A stretch of DNA of 64,000 bases from Thermoguttaceae bacterium (lineage in GTDB: Bacteria; Planctomycetota; Planctomycetia; Pirellulales; Thermoguttaceae): contig JAFRXD010000040.1 in NCBI GenBank assembly GCA_017441605.1, forward strand, positions 1-64,000. Reading direction: 5' to 3'. Below, piece by piece: positions 26,815-36,198 of the stretch. The notes under the pieces are model-generated. The model saw only the letters and a list, made by a program, of their open reading frames with translations, did no database searches and was not told the origin of the DNA. The position numbers were made by a program, and so were the translations under genes. Position 1 is the first letter of the stretch. Every line of letters starts with the position of its first letter.

Positions 26815-27921
26815 TTAAGTAAGGGAACGATGCTCGCGCAAGGCGTCGAGAACCGCTTGAATATCGCGCGGAATCGGGGCTTCGATCGTCATTGTCTCGC
26901 GAGTCGTCGGGTGTTCGAAGGTAATTCTTCGGGCGTGAAGGGCTTGTCGAGTAAGTAGAGTGGTCTCGGGAGGGGCTTCGGCGTTTTTGGAGACGGGTCG
27001 GCGCGTTCGGTCGATTTCCTCGAGGGTAATTTCGGAGCGGCCTCCGTATAGTTTATCGCACAGGACGGGGCATCCCAAATGCGCCAAGTGCAGGCGAATC
27101 TGATGGGTGCGTCCGGTTTTCGGGAGACAGCGAACCGCGGAGAAGCCTCGGAAACGCTCGAGGATCTCGAAGTAGGTTTGAGCTGGTTTCGCCTCGGGAT
27201 CGTCGGGTGCGACCGCCATTTTGGTTCGGTATTTCGGATGGCGCCCGATCGGCTGGTCGACGACCTCGCGATCGGCGTTAAATCCGCCGAGGGTCAGCGC
27301 GAAGTACTCTTTTTGAATCCGCTTTTCCTCGAAAAGAATCGCCAAATTCGCGTGGGCGACGTCGTTCTTCGCGACGATGATCGCGCCGCTCGTGTCGCGA
27401 TCCAAACGGTGGACGATACCCGGTCGCGCCGGTCCGCGATTGGAGCTCAATTTCCCTTGGAAGCGATGAGCGAGGGCGCCGACGAGGGTTCCGGACCAAT
27501 GTCCTCTGGAGGGGTGGACGACCATATCGGCGGGCTTATTGATCACCGCCATATCGTCGTCCTCGTAAAGGACGTCGAGGGGAATGTCCTCCGGGATCGG
27601 GGATTCGCGCGGGGGCTCCGCCAACCGGAAGGAGACGACCGAGCCGGGTTTAAGACGGAACGAGGGCTTGCCGTGTATCCCGTCGACGTCGACGCCGTTT
27701 TCGGCCTGAATCGCCTTTCGAATCAGAACGCGACTGTACTGCGGAAACTTCGCGACAAGAAAGAGATCGAGGCGCCAACCTGCCTCGGCGTCGGAGACGA
27801 CGCGGGTGGCGACTTCGCCCGGTTTTTCGGTCGGGGGGGCCCATTCGAGAGCGGAGTCGAACGATTCGAGCTCGTCGACCGACTCGATTTCTTCAAAGTC
27901 TTTCGCGCGATCTTTTGTCAT
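26815..27921 (-). CDS. rluD: RluA/RluD-family 23S rRNA pseudouridine synthase
   Basis: 368 residues. An acidic leader (1-38) precedes an S4 RNA-binding domain (about 45-100; RLDLFLVAKFPQYSRVLIRKAI). Then comes the catalytic domain with VINKPADMVVHPSRG and HRLDRDTSG, in which Asp174 is the nucleophile that isomerises uridine. TGRTHQIRLHLAHLGCPVLCD is the family's third signature. S4 plus RluA domain points to RluD (23S U1911/1915/1917), though RluB/C-like targets cannot be excluded. It starts only 6 nt after the argH stop codon, so the two are co-transcribed. Nothing unusual was seen except the extra N-terminal acidic tail. Confidence 0.9.
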   Translation of the reverse strand: MTKDRAKDFEEIESVDELESFDSALEWAPPTEKPGEVATRVVSDAEAGWRLDLFLVAKFPQYSRVLIRKAIQAENGVDVDGIHGKPSFRLKPGSVVSFRLAEPPRESPIPEDIPLDVLYEDDDMAVINKPADMVVHPSRGHWSGTLVGALAHRFQGKLSSNRGPARPGIVHRLDRDTSGAIIVAKNDVAHANLAILFEEKRIQKEYFALTLGGFNADREVVDQPIGRHPKYRTKMAVAPDDPEAKPAQTYFEILERFRGFSAVRCLPKTGRTHQIRLHLAHLGCPVLCDKLYGGRSEITLEEIDRTRRPVSKNAEAPPETTLLTRQALHARRITFEHPTTRETMTIEAPIPRDIQAVLDALREHRSLT

Positions 27922-27927
27922 AACGAC

Positions 27928-29322
27928 TTAAAGCCCCAGTTTTTTCTTCCACGAATCGATTTGGAATCGAACTTGCTCGGGCGCGGAGGAACCGTAGCTC
28001 TTGAGCGCGTTGACGGCGTTGAGGGCGCCGAGATAGTCGTAAACCGACTCGTCGACGAGCTCGCAAGCCTCTTTGAGCGTCTCGATTGGAAATTGGGCGA
28101 GGGCTTTCCCCGACTCGATTCCTTGGCGAACGAGCCTCCCGACGACCCCGTGCGCCGCGCGCTGCGGAACCCCTTTTCGAATAAGGTATTCCATAAGGCT
28201 CGTCGCGTCGAGATACCCCTCGTCGAGCCGGGCGGAAATCGACTCGCGCTTAAGTTCCGCCCCCGCGACCAACGGGGCCGCGATCGCCAAGGACGCCGCG
28301 ACCGTTTCGAAGGAGTCGAAAATGGGCTCTTTGTCCTCTTGCAAATCGCGGTCGTACGCCAGCGGAATTCCTTTCGTCAGCATAAGAAGGGACTGCAAAT
28401 TCCCGACGACGCGGGCGGTCTTTCCGCGAATCAGCTCGAGGGCGTCGGGGTTGACTTTTTGCGGCATAATCGAGGAGCCGGTGCAGAACGACTGAGGAAG
28501 CTTCAGGAAATCGAACTCGACGGTCGATTGCCAGATCCAGTCTTCCGCCCAAACGCTCAGGTGGAGGGCGATTTGCGCCATATCAAAGGCGAATTCGACG
28601 GCGAAGTCTCGATCGCTCGACGCGTCGACGCTGTTGGCGACGATGGAGTCGAATCCGAGATATTCGGCGACCTTGGTTCGATCGATCGGCAGGCTGGTTC
28701 CGGCGCACGCGGCGGTACCCAAGTTCAGGGAGTTAACGCGCTTGCGGCAGTCGGCGAGCCGCTCGCGATCGCGCTGGAATTTTTCGACGAAGGCAAGCCA
28801 GACGTGGGGCGCCAAGACGGGTTGGGCGCGTCGCGCGTGAGTGTAGGCGGGAACGACGACGTCGAAATCGCCGTCGCAACGACCGACGAACGATTTTTGC
28901 AGATCGGTTAAGAGCGCGTCGAGCTTATCGATGGCGTCGCGGATCCAGAGTCGGAAGTCGAGCGACACTTGGTCGTTTCGGCTGCGCGCGGTGTGGAGTT
29001 TTCGTCCGACGTCGCCGAGCTTGTCGATCAAGGCCTTCTCGACGTGCATGTGGATATCCTCGAGCGATCTCGAGAACTCGAATTCGCCTCTGGCGATTCG
29101 GTCTTTAATCTCGAGGAGTTCGCGCTCGATCGCCTCGAACTCGTCGCGAGTCAGGAGTCCGACGTCGGCGAGCATGCGCGCGTGGGCGATCGAACCGCGA
29201 ACGTCTTGCTCGAACATTCGCTTGTCGAAGCTAATACTTTCGCTGAAGGCTTCCATGCGGGAGTCGGTCGACTCGGTGAAGACTCCCCCCCAGGGTTTAA
29301 CGGGCTTATTTTCGTTGTTCAT
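27928..29322 (-). CDS. argH: Argininosuccinate lyase
   Basis: Cleaves argininosuccinate to arginine and fumarate, the last step of arginine synthesis, as a cytoplasmic homotetramer of the fumarase/aspartase superfamily. 464 residues, the usual length. The start [15 protein letters not shown] is typical. [14 protein letters not shown] and the superfamily signature [20 protein letters not shown] hold the catalytic Ser loop. The ATG at 29322 follows the ketoacyl-synthase gene after 40 nt, and the pseudouridine synthase gene begins 6 nt downstream. No other arg gene is present, so the pathway is scattered. Confidence 0.96.
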   Translation of the reverse strand: MNNENKPVKPWGGVFTESTDSRMEAFSESISFDKRMFEQDVRGSIAHARMLADVGLLTRDEFEAIERELLEIKDRIARGEFEFSRSLEDIHMHVEKALIDKLGDVGRKLHTARSRNDQVSLDFRLWIRDAIDKLDALLTDLQKSFVGRCDGDFDVVVPAYTHARRAQPVLAPHVWLAFVEKFQRDRERLADCRKRVNSLNLGTAACAGTSLPIDRTKVAEYLGFDSIVANSVDASSDRDFAVEFAFDMAQIALHLSVWAEDWIWQSTVEFDFLKLPQSFCTGSSIMPQKVNPDALELIRGKTARVVGNLQSLLMLTKGIPLAYDRDLQEDKEPIFDSFETVAASLAIAAPLVAGAELKRESISARLDEGYLDATSLMEYLIRKGVPQRAAHGVVGRLVRQGIESGKALAQFPIETLKEACELVDESVYDYLGALNAVNALKSYGSSAPEQVRFQIDSWKKKLGL

Positions 29323-29362
29323 TTTAACTCGCGAGTCGCGCTCGAAGGCGCGTCGAGGCAGT

Positions 29363-30448
29363 CTATGGTTCTAGGGGAACGACTTGGAAATTATCCGGGA
29401 AGCGAACGAGCGCGGCGCCCCACGACAGTCCGACGCCGAATCCGACTAAGAGCGCGAGCGCGCCGGGGCGAACGACGCCGTCGCGAACGGCGTCGATAAT
29501 GGCGATCGGGACGCTGCTTGAAACGGTGTTCGCGCGCGTCGCTATATTATTGAAAAACTTCGCGGGATCGAGATCGCCGCACTCCTCGCGCAGTCGATCG
29601 AGCATAAATTTGTTCGCTTGGTGAAAGACGTAAGCGTCGATTTCGAGGCCGCGGTTCGCCGCGAGTTTCTTGAACCGTTTGACCAGCGGCGGAACGACGT
29701 CGATCGAGAACGTAAAGATCCCGGCTCCGTTCATATAGAGCTGTTCTTGCGAGCGCAGCCCCGCTTGGGAATCGGAGCGCTCGATCGCGGTTTCCGGGGA
29801 TTTCGGGAGTCTGGCGGCGCCGGCTTCCACGATTAGCATATTGGCCCCGCTTCCATCGGTGCCGAACTCGAAGGGTCCGAGGGTCGCCTCGCCTCCGAAG
29901 ACGTCGTTGGAAGTCGCCTCGACCTCGACGCATTCGAGAAGGGTCGCGGAACCGCCGTCTCCGAAGAGGGGGCGCGTTACGCGATCCTTGGGATTAATGT
30001 ACTTCGAGTAGGTTTCCCCGGTTACGAAGAGAACCTTGGAGGCCAATCCCGACTCGATCAATCCTTTGCAAATCCCGAGCCCGTAGACGTATCCGCTACA
30101 CCCGAGATTTATGTCGAACGCGCCGCACCGGACGTCGAGCCCGAGACGGTTCTGCAGAACGCAGGCCGACGAGGGTAGAAAATAGTCGGGGGACTGAGTG
30201 CAGAAGACGAGAAAATCGATCTCGCGCCGGTCGACCGCCCCGGCCTCGAAAAGGCGTTCGGCGGCTCGAGCGCCGAGGTCGAGCGCGGTCTCGCTCGCCG
30301 AGGCGATAGGGCGGGTCTCGATCCCGATTTTGCGCTTGATCTTTTCTTCTGTCCAGTTTGAAAAGATTTGCGCCAGTTCCTTATTGTCCGATCGTCCCTC
30401 GGGAAGATAAGCGGCGATACTCCTAATACGAGCGATTTTCACAAACAA
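29363..30448 (-). CDS. 3-oxoacyl-ACP synthase III (FabH/OleA-like thiolase)
   Basis: 361 residues, longer than housekeeping FabH (about 320). The thiolase-fold triad is complete: Cys117 in INLGCSGY, His276 in FHQANKF and Asn307 in [19 protein letters not shown] and the C-terminal [14 protein letters not shown] glycine loop are typical. It condenses an acyl-CoA or acyl starter with malonyl-ACP (FabH role) or, if OleA-like, two acyl-CoAs. Its length and its shared run with an OleB-like hydrolase leave the second option open, but OleC and OleD are not here. It is the first gene after the tex terminator, so a promoter in 30449-30492 is expected, though none is clear. Confidence 0.88.
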   Translation of the reverse strand: MFVKIARIRSIAAYLPEGRSDNKELAQIFSNWTEEKIKRKIGIETRPIASASETALDLGARAAERLFEAGAVDRREIDFLVFCTQSPDYFLPSSACVLQNRLGLDVRCGAFDINLGCSGYVYGLGICKGLIESGLASKVLFVTGETYSKYINPKDRVTRPLFGDGGSATLLECVEVEATSNDVFGGEATLGPFEFGTDGSGANMLIVEAGAARLPKSPETAIERSDSQAGLRSQEQLYMNGAGIFTFSIDVVPPLVKRFKKLAANRGLEIDAYVFHQANKFMLDRLREECGDLDPAKFFNNIATRANTVSSSVPIAIIDAVRDGVVRPGALALLVGFGVGLSWGAALVRFPDNFQVVPLEP

Positions 30449-30492
30449 CTCTCAACGCGAAACAAAGCTTCTATGCCAACGACGAGAAGGAG

Positions 30493-30524
30493 GAAAACGG
30501 AAGTCGAGCGAGGGCTCGACTTCC
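30493..30524 (-). terminator. Terminator downstream of tex
   Basis: Perfect 11-bp stem (30499-30509 with 30514-30524) with a 4-nt loop. On the minus strand it is followed by GTTTTCCT, a moderate T tract. It separates tex from the ketoacyl-synthase operon. Confidence 0.6.
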
Positions 30525-30533
30525 CGAGGTCTC

Positions 30534-33356
30534 TTATTGTTTCTCCGCGTCGTCGGTGGGTTGGATACGCCCGAAAAGTTGCGCCAAATCGCTGAAACTG
30601 CGCATCGGTTCTTTCCCGGATTTCATCTCTTCGGAGAGCGGGACGATCTTCTTGTCCTTGGGAGCGACCGAAGCGGAGCGAGGGGGTCGTTGAGCGCGAT
30701 CGTCGCGATCTCGATTTCGATCGCGTCGAGGTCGATCGGGGCGCTCGCCGGGCTCGCGTCTCTTAGCGTCGGGGCGCTCGGCGGATCGCTCCGAACCTTT
30801 CGCGGCGTCGCGGTTTGGACGTCGCTCTCGATTTCGTCGCTCGTCGCCTTCGGCGCGCCGCCCTCTCGGACCGGCGTCGGCGCGTCGCTCGCGAGACGTT
30901 CCGGGCGGAAGCGCGGTCAGCGAAAGACGATGGCGCTCCGGTTCCACTTTCAGGACCCAGACCTTTAGGACGTCGCCGACGGCGACGCATTTCGCGGCGT
31001 CTCTAACGTAAGAGGATCCGAGTTGACTGATGTGAATCAATCCCGATTCGGTGGCCCCGACGTCGACGAACGCGCCGAATTCCACGACGTTGAGCACGAC
31101 GCCGGACAGCTCCATTCCCGGTTGGAGGGACTCGAGCTTGATCGCGCCCTTCTTGAAGATGGGCCCGGGTTCCTTCTCGCGGGGATCGGAGCCCGGCGCG
31201 ACGAATTGCTCAAGGATATCGGCGACGGTAAAGGCGCCCGCGCCAAACTCTTCGGCGAGGGCCTTGGCGTCGGCGTCGGCGACCTTAGCCGCGATATCCT
31301 CGCGCTTGGAGGCGTCGCGGAGATCGTCGAGCGCGAATCCCATTTTTTCAAGCAGTTTCGTCGCCAGCTCGTAGCTTTCCGGATGGATCCAGGTCGCGTC
31401 GAGGGGATTGGGGCCGTTGGGGATTTTAAAGAACCCGGCGCACAGGGAGTAGGCCAAGTCGCCGAGATCGCGAACGCTCTTGATTTGCTCGCGGGTTTGG
31501 AACGGACCGTTTTCGACGCGATAATCGGCGACGCGCTTGGCGGTCAGCTGATTGAGGCCCGAAACGCGGCGCAACGTCGCCAAATCGGCGAGGTTCGGAT
31601 CGACGCCGACTTTGTCGACGCAAGCGGAGAGAACCGCGGACAGAACCGTCTTGACCGTTTTGAAGTGAACGTCGCGCTGATGGGCGCCGGTCGCCAAGCG
31701 CTCCGGTTCCATTTTGACGAGTTCTTTTAGCGGATCCAAGGTTCGGCGCCCGATCGAAATCGCGGCGCGGACCGTCGCGTCGCAGTCGGGAAATTCCTCT
31801 TTCGCCGCTTGGCTCGCCCCGTAGGCGGAGGCGCCGGCGTCGTTGACGACGATGTACGCGACGTCTTTGTCGGCGAATTTTTCTTCCAGCAACTTGGAAA
31901 CGAAGTTCTCGACGTCGCGACTCCCGAGCCCGTTGCCGATCGCGATAACGCTAAGCCCGAAGTTCTCGATCATTTCGACGATTTTCGCGGAGGCGTTCGC
32001 TTTGCGCTCGGCGGATCCTTGGGTAAAGACCGCCTCGTAGCTCAGGAGCGCGCCGTTTTCGTCGAGGGCGACCAGCTTGCTACCGGATTTCATACCGGGC
32101 GCGATCGCCAAAACCCGACGATTCGCGAGCGGCTTGCGCATAAGCCAAGAGCGCAGATTTTTCGCCATTCCGGCGGCGGCTCGCTCCTCGGCTCGCTCGG
32201 TCGCGTCGCGCCGGGCGTCGGCTTTCAGGGCGGGAAGCGCGAGATTCGCGACGGCGGAGTCGACGACCGCGTTCAAAAAATCGGCGTAGGGCCGGTCCGG
32301 GGCGACCAAAAGCTCGCGAGCCGATTTCTTGAGCGATTCCTCGTCCACGTCCAAATCGACCGAGAGAACGCCCAAACTTTCGCCGCGATTTAGCGCGAAA
32401 ATGCGGCTTTCCGGGCAATTCCGAATCGGGAACGAGGCGTCGAAATACTCTTCGAAACGCTGCTCGTTTCGCTCTTGTCGACGATCGACGGAGGGCTTTT
32501 TGGTCTTCTTTTCTTCTTCGGCGACCTGGGCGACCGGCTCGCTCGGGGCGGATTCGGAACTCGTAGTTTCCGAGTCGACGGCGGCGGGCGCTTCGGCGCT
32601 TTGAGGGGCGGGCGCGTCTTCGCCGACGTCGCTCGCGGCGGGCTCGCCGCCGACGGTTTCCTCGGCGGAAATCGACTCGGTTACGCTCGACGCGGTTTCT
32701 TCGGCTTTAGGCTCGCTCGCGACGGGTTCGGGCGCGGGTTCCTCCGTTTCCGGACGCTCGGCCTTTTTCGAGACCAATTTTCCGGTTCTTAAGATCGCGT
32801 CGCGAACGATCCGGCGCAATTCGAGGGTTTCGGAAAATTTTTCGGCGATAATATCGGCGGCGCCGTCGAGCGCTTCTTGGACGGTCGCGACGCCCTTGTC
32901 GGCGGCGACGCTCGCGGCGGCGAGCTCTTCGAGGGCTTTGGACGCGTCGGTCGCGTCCAAAATGGCGGTCGCGAGGGGTTCCAAACCCTTGTCGCGCGCG
33001 GCCTGCGCGACAGAGGCGCGCTTGGAGCGATAGGGGAGGTAAAGGTCGTCCAGGCGCTTGGGGCTTCGCGCCTCGCGAATTTGCTTTTCCAGCTCGGGAG
33101 TCAGTTTTCCCTGGGCCTCGATCGTCATTAAGAAAGAAAGTTTGCGATCGTTAAGCTGTCGGCGCTTTTGATGGGCGGTCGCGATTCTGGCGATCGTATC
33201 TTCGTCGAGATTGTTCGTTTGATCCTTGCGATACCGAGCGATAAAAGAAACGGAGCGCCCCTCTTCCAAAAGCGCGACCGTCGCGGCGACGCGGTCGAAT
33301 GGAAGGTCAAGCTCGCGCGCCAAGGACTCGGGATTCACGGTGAGAGATTCGATCAT
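30534..33356 (-). CDS. tex: Tex-family RNA-binding transcription accessory protein
   Basis: 940 residues from the ATG at 33356, preferred over the ATG at 33380 because AAAGGCGG lies 9 nt upstream and the protein then starts as other Tex proteins do. The N-terminal Tex helical region (VALLEEGRSVSFIARYRKDQ) is followed by a YqgF/RNase H-like domain (ANRRVLAIAPGMKSGSK), a helix-hairpin-helix region (GLNQLTAKRVADYR) and an S1 domain (GVVLNVVEFGAFVDVG, about 770-840). Tex binds structured nucleic acid and works with RNA polymerase, as in Spt6. Two extras stand out: an acidic Ala/Pro/Glu insert of about 100 residues (near 200-300) and an Arg-rich disordered tail ending in a MRSFSDLAQLF motif. Confidence 0.92.
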   Translation of the reverse strand: MIESLTVNPESLARELDLPFDRVAATVALLEEGRSVSFIARYRKDQTNNLDEDTIARIATAHQKRRQLNDRKLSFLMTIEAQGKLTPELEKQIREARSPKRLDDLYLPYRSKRASVAQAARDKGLEPLATAILDATDASKALEELAAASVAADKGVATVQEALDGAADIIAEKFSETLELRRIVRDAILRTGKLVSKKAERPETEEPAPEPVASEPKAEETASSVTESISAEETVGGEPAASDVGEDAPAPQSAEAPAAVDSETTSSESAPSEPVAQVAEEEKKTKKPSVDRRQERNEQRFEEYFDASFPIRNCPESRIFALNRGESLGVLSVDLDVDEESLKKSARELLVAPDRPYADFLNAVVDSAVANLALPALKADARRDATERAEERAAAGMAKNLRSWLMRKPLANRRVLAIAPGMKSGSKLVALDENGALLSYEAVFTQGSAERKANASAKIVEMIENFGLSVIAIGNGLGSRDVENFVSKLLEEKFADKDVAYIVVNDAGASAYGASQAAKEEFPDCDATVRAAISIGRRTLDPLKELVKMEPERLATGAHQRDVHFKTVKTVLSAVLSACVDKVGVDPNLADLATLRRVSGLNQLTAKRVADYRVENGPFQTREQIKSVRDLGDLAYSLCAGFFKIPNGPNPLDATWIHPESYELATKLLEKMGFALDDLRDASKREDIAAKVADADAKALAEEFGAGAFTVADILEQFVAPGSDPREKEPGPIFKKGAIKLESLQPGMELSGVVLNVVEFGAFVDVGATESGLIHISQLGSSYVRDAAKCVAVGDVLKVWVLKVEPERHRLSLTALPPGTSRERRADAGPRGRRAEGDERRNRERRPNRDAAKGSERSAERPDAKRREPGERPDRPRRDRNRDRDDRAQRPPRSASVAPKDKKIVPLSEEMKSGKEPMRSFSDLAQLFGRIQPTDDAEKQ

Positions 33357-33483
33357 TTTACTGTTTCCGCCTTTAGGCATAGGAAAAACGCGTCGAGCGC
33401 GTCGCGGCGCCGCTCGAACGATTCAACAAGTCCGACCTCGCGTCGGGAACTAACGAGTTGAAAACAACTCGACGAGTATAAAG

Positions 33484-33512
33484 AATCTAAAAGAAAAAGC
33501 CCTTTTTGTCAA
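33484..33512 (-). promoter_or_regulatory. Predicted promoter of tex
   Basis: Minus strand: consensus TTGACA (33512-33507), 17-nt spacer, TAGATT (33489-33484), 128 nt before the ATG at 33356. Confidence 0.62.
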
Positions 33513-33622
33513 TAGAATAGAAGTTTTTTAAAAAAAAAAGCCCAAAAGAGTCGGGTTTTAGATAGCGGCCTTTTTTGTTCGCGGAAAAAGGCGCCCCCCC
33601 TATCGATTCTGAAACAAGGGCG

Positions 33623-33628
33623 TATAAT
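33623..33628 (+). promoter_or_regulatory. Predicted -10 element for serC
   Basis: Perfect TATAAT with no good -35 hexamer at 16-18 nt. It gives a leader of about 115 nt before the ATG at 33751. Activator dependence is possible. Confidence 0.45.
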
Positions 33629-33750
33629 GACGAAGTTTTTATCGCGAGAACATTCGAGCGATAGCGCGCGCCGAGCGATCGGCGCCAATAGCGTAAACGA
33701 AGAATATTGATTCGACGCGCGTTTGCGTCGAAGAACAAAGGATTATTGCA

Positions 33751-34842
33751 ATGTCAGAAGAGCGCGCGTTCAACTTTTCCGCCGGTCCGGCCGTTATGCC
33801 GCTTCCCGTCCTGAAAAAAATCCAAGAGGAACTTCTGTGCCTTCCCGGTTGCGGCGCCTCCATACTTGAAATCAGCCATCGCTCGAAACAATTCGGCGAA
33901 ATTTTGGCGCGAACGAAACAGAACGTCAAAGACCTGCTCGGGGTTCCCGACAACTACCAAATCATGTTCCTTCAAGGCGGGGCGCTGACGCACTTCGCCA
34001 TGTTGCCGATGAACCTGCTTCGCTCCACCGGTAAGTCGGGGAATTACCTCGTCACGGGCAACTGGAGCAAGAAGTCCGCGTCCGAAGCGAAAACGCAAGG
34101 GAAAGTCGACGTCGTTTGGGACGGAAAAGCGGAGGGATACGTTCGCAAGCCGACCGACGACGAGATCAAATTGACCGACGACGCGCTGTACTGTTATTTC
34201 TGCGCCAACGAGACGATCGAGGGAATTCAGTATCCTCGGGAGCCGAAGGTCGACGTTCCGCTTATCTGCGACGCGTCGAGCGAAATCTTTAGCCGCCCCG
34301 TCGATATTGAAAAATACGGGGTTCTTTTCGCGTGCGCTCAGAAGAACGCGGGTCCCGCCGGGGTCGTCCTCGTAATTATGCGCGACGATTTCGTCGAAAT
34401 GAGCGGCGACGATCTGCCCTCGATGTTCTCCTACAAGAAACTCGCGGAAAAAGACTCGATGCTCAACACGCCCCCGACTTTCGGGATCTATTCGATGGCG
34501 CTCGTTACCGATTGGCTCAAAGAGCAAGGCGGGCTCGAAGCGATGGCGGCGCTCAATCGCGAAAAGGCCTCGCTCCTTTACGACGCGATCGACGGTTCCA
34601 ACGGGTTCTATCGCGTTCACGGTCAAAAAGAGTATCGCTCGGTTATGAACGTTTCGTTCCGAACGCCGAGCGAGGAGCTCGACAAGGAATTCCAAGAGGA
34701 GGCGAAGAAAGTCGGTTTGACCAATCTCAACGGTCATCGAAGCGTCAAAGGCGAGCGCGCGTCGATCTATAACGCGATGCCGCGCGAAGGCGTCGTAGCG
34801 CTTCGCGATTTTATGGTCGACTTCGCTCAAAAGAAAGGCTAA
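33751..34842 (+). CDS. serC: Phosphoserine aminotransferase
   Basis: A PLP-dependent class V aminotransferase that converts 3-phosphohydroxypyruvate and glutamate to phosphoserine in serine synthesis, and also acts in pyridoxal-phosphate synthesis in some bacteria. 363 residues, the normal length. FNFSAGPAVMP is the start signature. GGALTHFAMLPMNL binds the cofactor phosphate, and Lys198 in FACAQKNAGPAG forms the Schiff base. The C-terminal GHRSVKGERASIYNAMP segment binds substrate phosphate. The gene stands alone with its own promoter and a strong terminator. No serA or serB is nearby. Confidence 0.96.
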   Translation: MSEERAFNFSAGPAVMPLPVLKKIQEELLCLPGCGASILEISHRSKQFGEILARTKQNVKDLLGVPDNYQIMFLQGGALTHFAMLPMNLLRSTGKSGNYLVTGNWSKKSASEAKTQGKVDVVWDGKAEGYVRKPTDDEIKLTDDALYCYFCANETIEGIQYPREPKVDVPLICDASSEIFSRPVDIEKYGVLFACAQKNAGPAGVVLVIMRDDFVEMSGDDLPSMFSYKKLAEKDSMLNTPPTFGIYSMALVTDWLKEQGGLEAMAALNREKASLLYDAIDGSNGFYRVHGQKEYRSVMNVSFRTPSEELDKEFQEEAKKVGLTNLNGHRSVKGERASIYNAMPREGVVALRDFMVDFAQKKG

Positions 34843-34873
34843 TATCGCCGAACTTCGATTTCGAGCAATTCTC

Positions 34874-34909
34874 AACGGAGTCGCGACGCGGTCGCGGCTC
34901 CGTTTTTTA
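34874..34909 (+). terminator. Terminator of serC
   Basis: A 13-bp stem with one G-U pair (left arm from 34874, right arm ending at 34902) and a GCG loop, then TTTTTTAT. It is 31 nt after the serC stop codon. Confidence 0.88.
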
Positions 34910-35008
34910 TTTCCCGCGAACTCGCCGCTTCGGTCGCGCGACGAGAGAACGAAGCGCGAGCCCTCGCGTCGGAGGGCGATCCGGGCGGGTTTCCGCGAGA
35001 CGCCGAAC

Positions 35009-35044
35009 AATAAAAAACGCGTCTCGAAAGAATCCGAGACGCGT
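35009..35044 (-). terminator. Terminator of the larger Cys/Pro-rich gene
   Basis: Minus strand: 10-bp perfect stem (35044-35035 with 35026-35017), 8-nt loop, then TTTTTTATT. It ends the convergent transcript 52 nt after the stop codon. Confidence 0.88.
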
Positions 35045-35095
35045 CGAAAGCAAATATACCCGATTTGGAGATCGCGAATCGCGATCGCTCAATAA

Positions 35096-35851
35096 TTAGC
35101 AGCCGGTAACGGGAGCGCAAGGAGCGCAAGCGGGAGCGCAGGGAGCCGGAGCGCAAACGGGAGCGCAGCAGGGCTTGCAAACGCGGAAGCAGGGCTTGCA
35201 GATCTTAATGCAGGGCTTGCAGAAGACGGGCTTGCAAATAGGCTTGCAGCAGACGGGTTTGCAGCAGATCGGCTTGCAGCAGAACTTTTTGAAGCAGAAG
35301 GGCTTGCAGAACGGCTTGCAGCAGGGCTTGCAGACCGGAGCGCAAGGAGCGCAAACGGGCTCGCACGGAGCGACGGCTTCTTCGCAAGCGGGAGCGCACG
35401 GAGCGACGGGCTCGCAGGGCTTAACTTCTTCGCACGGAGCGACCGGTTGGCACGGAGCGACGGGCTCGCAAGGAGCGACGGCGGGCTCGCAGGGTTTAAC
35501 TTCTTCGCACGGAGCGACGGGCTCGCAGGGAGCGCACGCCGGGGCGCAAGCGGGAGCGCAAGGAGCGCAGCAGCGGAAAATGCGGAAGAATCCGAACGGA
35601 CGGAAGCAAGGAGCGCAAGGAGCGCAGTCGGGAGCGCACGGGGCGTCGCAGACGGCTTCGCACGGGGCGACGGCTTCGCACGGAGCGACCGGTTGGCACG
35701 GAGCGACGGCTTCGCAAGCGGAGGCTTGCTCGACCGCGGCCGCGGGAGCCGGTTCGGCGGCGGCCGGAGCCGGAGCCGGATCTTGAGCGGAAACGTAAGA
35801 AACGGAAAGGACCAACGCCAACGCCGCCAATAAACTCAGGCGCTTTTTCAT
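35096..35851 (-). CDS. Secreted cysteine/proline-rich repeat protein (251 aa)
   Basis: A signal peptide (MKKRLSLLAALALVLSVSYVSAQ, read as 1-23) precedes an Ala/Pro linker. The rest is built of short Cys-Pro units: CEPVAPCxx and CEEVKPCEP blocks (acidic, about 45-165), then CKPxC blocks rich in Lys (about 170-225), ending with CAPxC units. An FGFFRIFR patch (about 90) interrupts the repeats. No enzyme motif is present. The dense Cys suggests a disulfide-cross-linked extracytoplasmic structural protein. Planctomycete envelopes were described long ago as protein walls rich in proline and cystine, so a cell-wall role is a reasonable guess. The ATG at 35851 has AGGAG 7-8 nt upstream; a TTG at 35869 lacks one. 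It pairs with the gene at 36199. No homologue was recognised. Confidence 0.75.
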   Translation of the reverse strand: MKKRLSLLAALALVLSVSYVSAQDPAPAPAAAEPAPAAAVEQASACEAVAPCQPVAPCEAVAPCEAVCDAPCAPDCAPCAPCFRPFGFFRIFRCCAPCAPACAPACAPCEPVAPCEEVKPCEPAVAPCEPVAPCQPVAPCEEVKPCEPVAPCAPACEEAVAPCEPVCAPCAPVCKPCCKPFCKPFCFKKFCCKPICCKPVCCKPICKPVFCKPCIKICKPCFRVCKPCCAPVCAPAPCAPACAPCAPVTGC

Positions 35852-35969
35852 TGAAAATTCTCCTAACAAGGGGGGTTGTCGGCGCCGTTTTTATCCAAAA
35901 CTTTAACGAAAACGTCGCCTCGTTGCAAATTTTTTGGGAAAATCTCGCGATTCTCCTTGGATTTCACAC

Positions 35970-35997
35970 AATATAGCAATCGGGGCGAAAATGTCAA
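35970..35997 (-). promoter_or_regulatory. Predicted strong promoter of the larger Cys/Pro-rich gene
   Basis: Minus strand: TTGACA (35997-35992), 16-nt spacer, TATATT (35975-35970), about 115 nt before the ATG. The same form is found for the sister gene (36745-36772), which suggests strong shared expression. Confidence 0.7.
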
Positions 35998-36105
35998 TTC
36001 TTAAACCTCCTATTTTTTCTATTTTTCCAAAAAACTAATTTTTTACTCTCTTCTCTATTCTTACAAGTCGCGTCTTGTGTTGATTTAGCGCGATTATTGC
36101 GATTA

Positions 36106-36147
36106 GAAAAAAAATGACGCTTCCCAACCGAACGGAAGGGAAGCGTC
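36106..36147 (-). terminator. Terminator of the smaller Cys/Pro-rich gene
   Basis: Minus strand: 10-bp perfect stem (36147-36138 with 36125-36116) followed by T and a run of eight T (plus-strand A run near 36107-36114). It is 51 nt after the stop codon. Confidence 0.88.
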
Positions 36148-36198
36148 GAGCTCTGCAACGAGACTTCTATTGTCGCGCGTCTTTATAACGCGCCGAAA

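Larger units (their letters stand above)
33357..33750. other. Divergent intergenic region between tex and serC
   Basis: About 390 nt. It holds the tex promoter (33484-33512, minus) and the serC -10 (33623-33628, plus). Between them is an AT-rich, A-tract-bearing stretch (about 33525-33545) that may bend DNA. No small gene is supported. Confidence 0.5.

Noticed and set aside
33525..33545. A-tract between tex and serC as a terminator.
   Set aside because: No paired stem precedes it on either strand, and the two flanking genes diverge.
35175..35786. Plus-strand frame of Gln/Leu/Gly repeats opposite the larger Cys/Pro-rich gene, and a similar one at 36332-36664.
   Set aside because: They are antisense readings of repetitive DNA. 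They have no SD or signal peptide, whereas the minus-strand frames have signal peptides, promoters and terminators.
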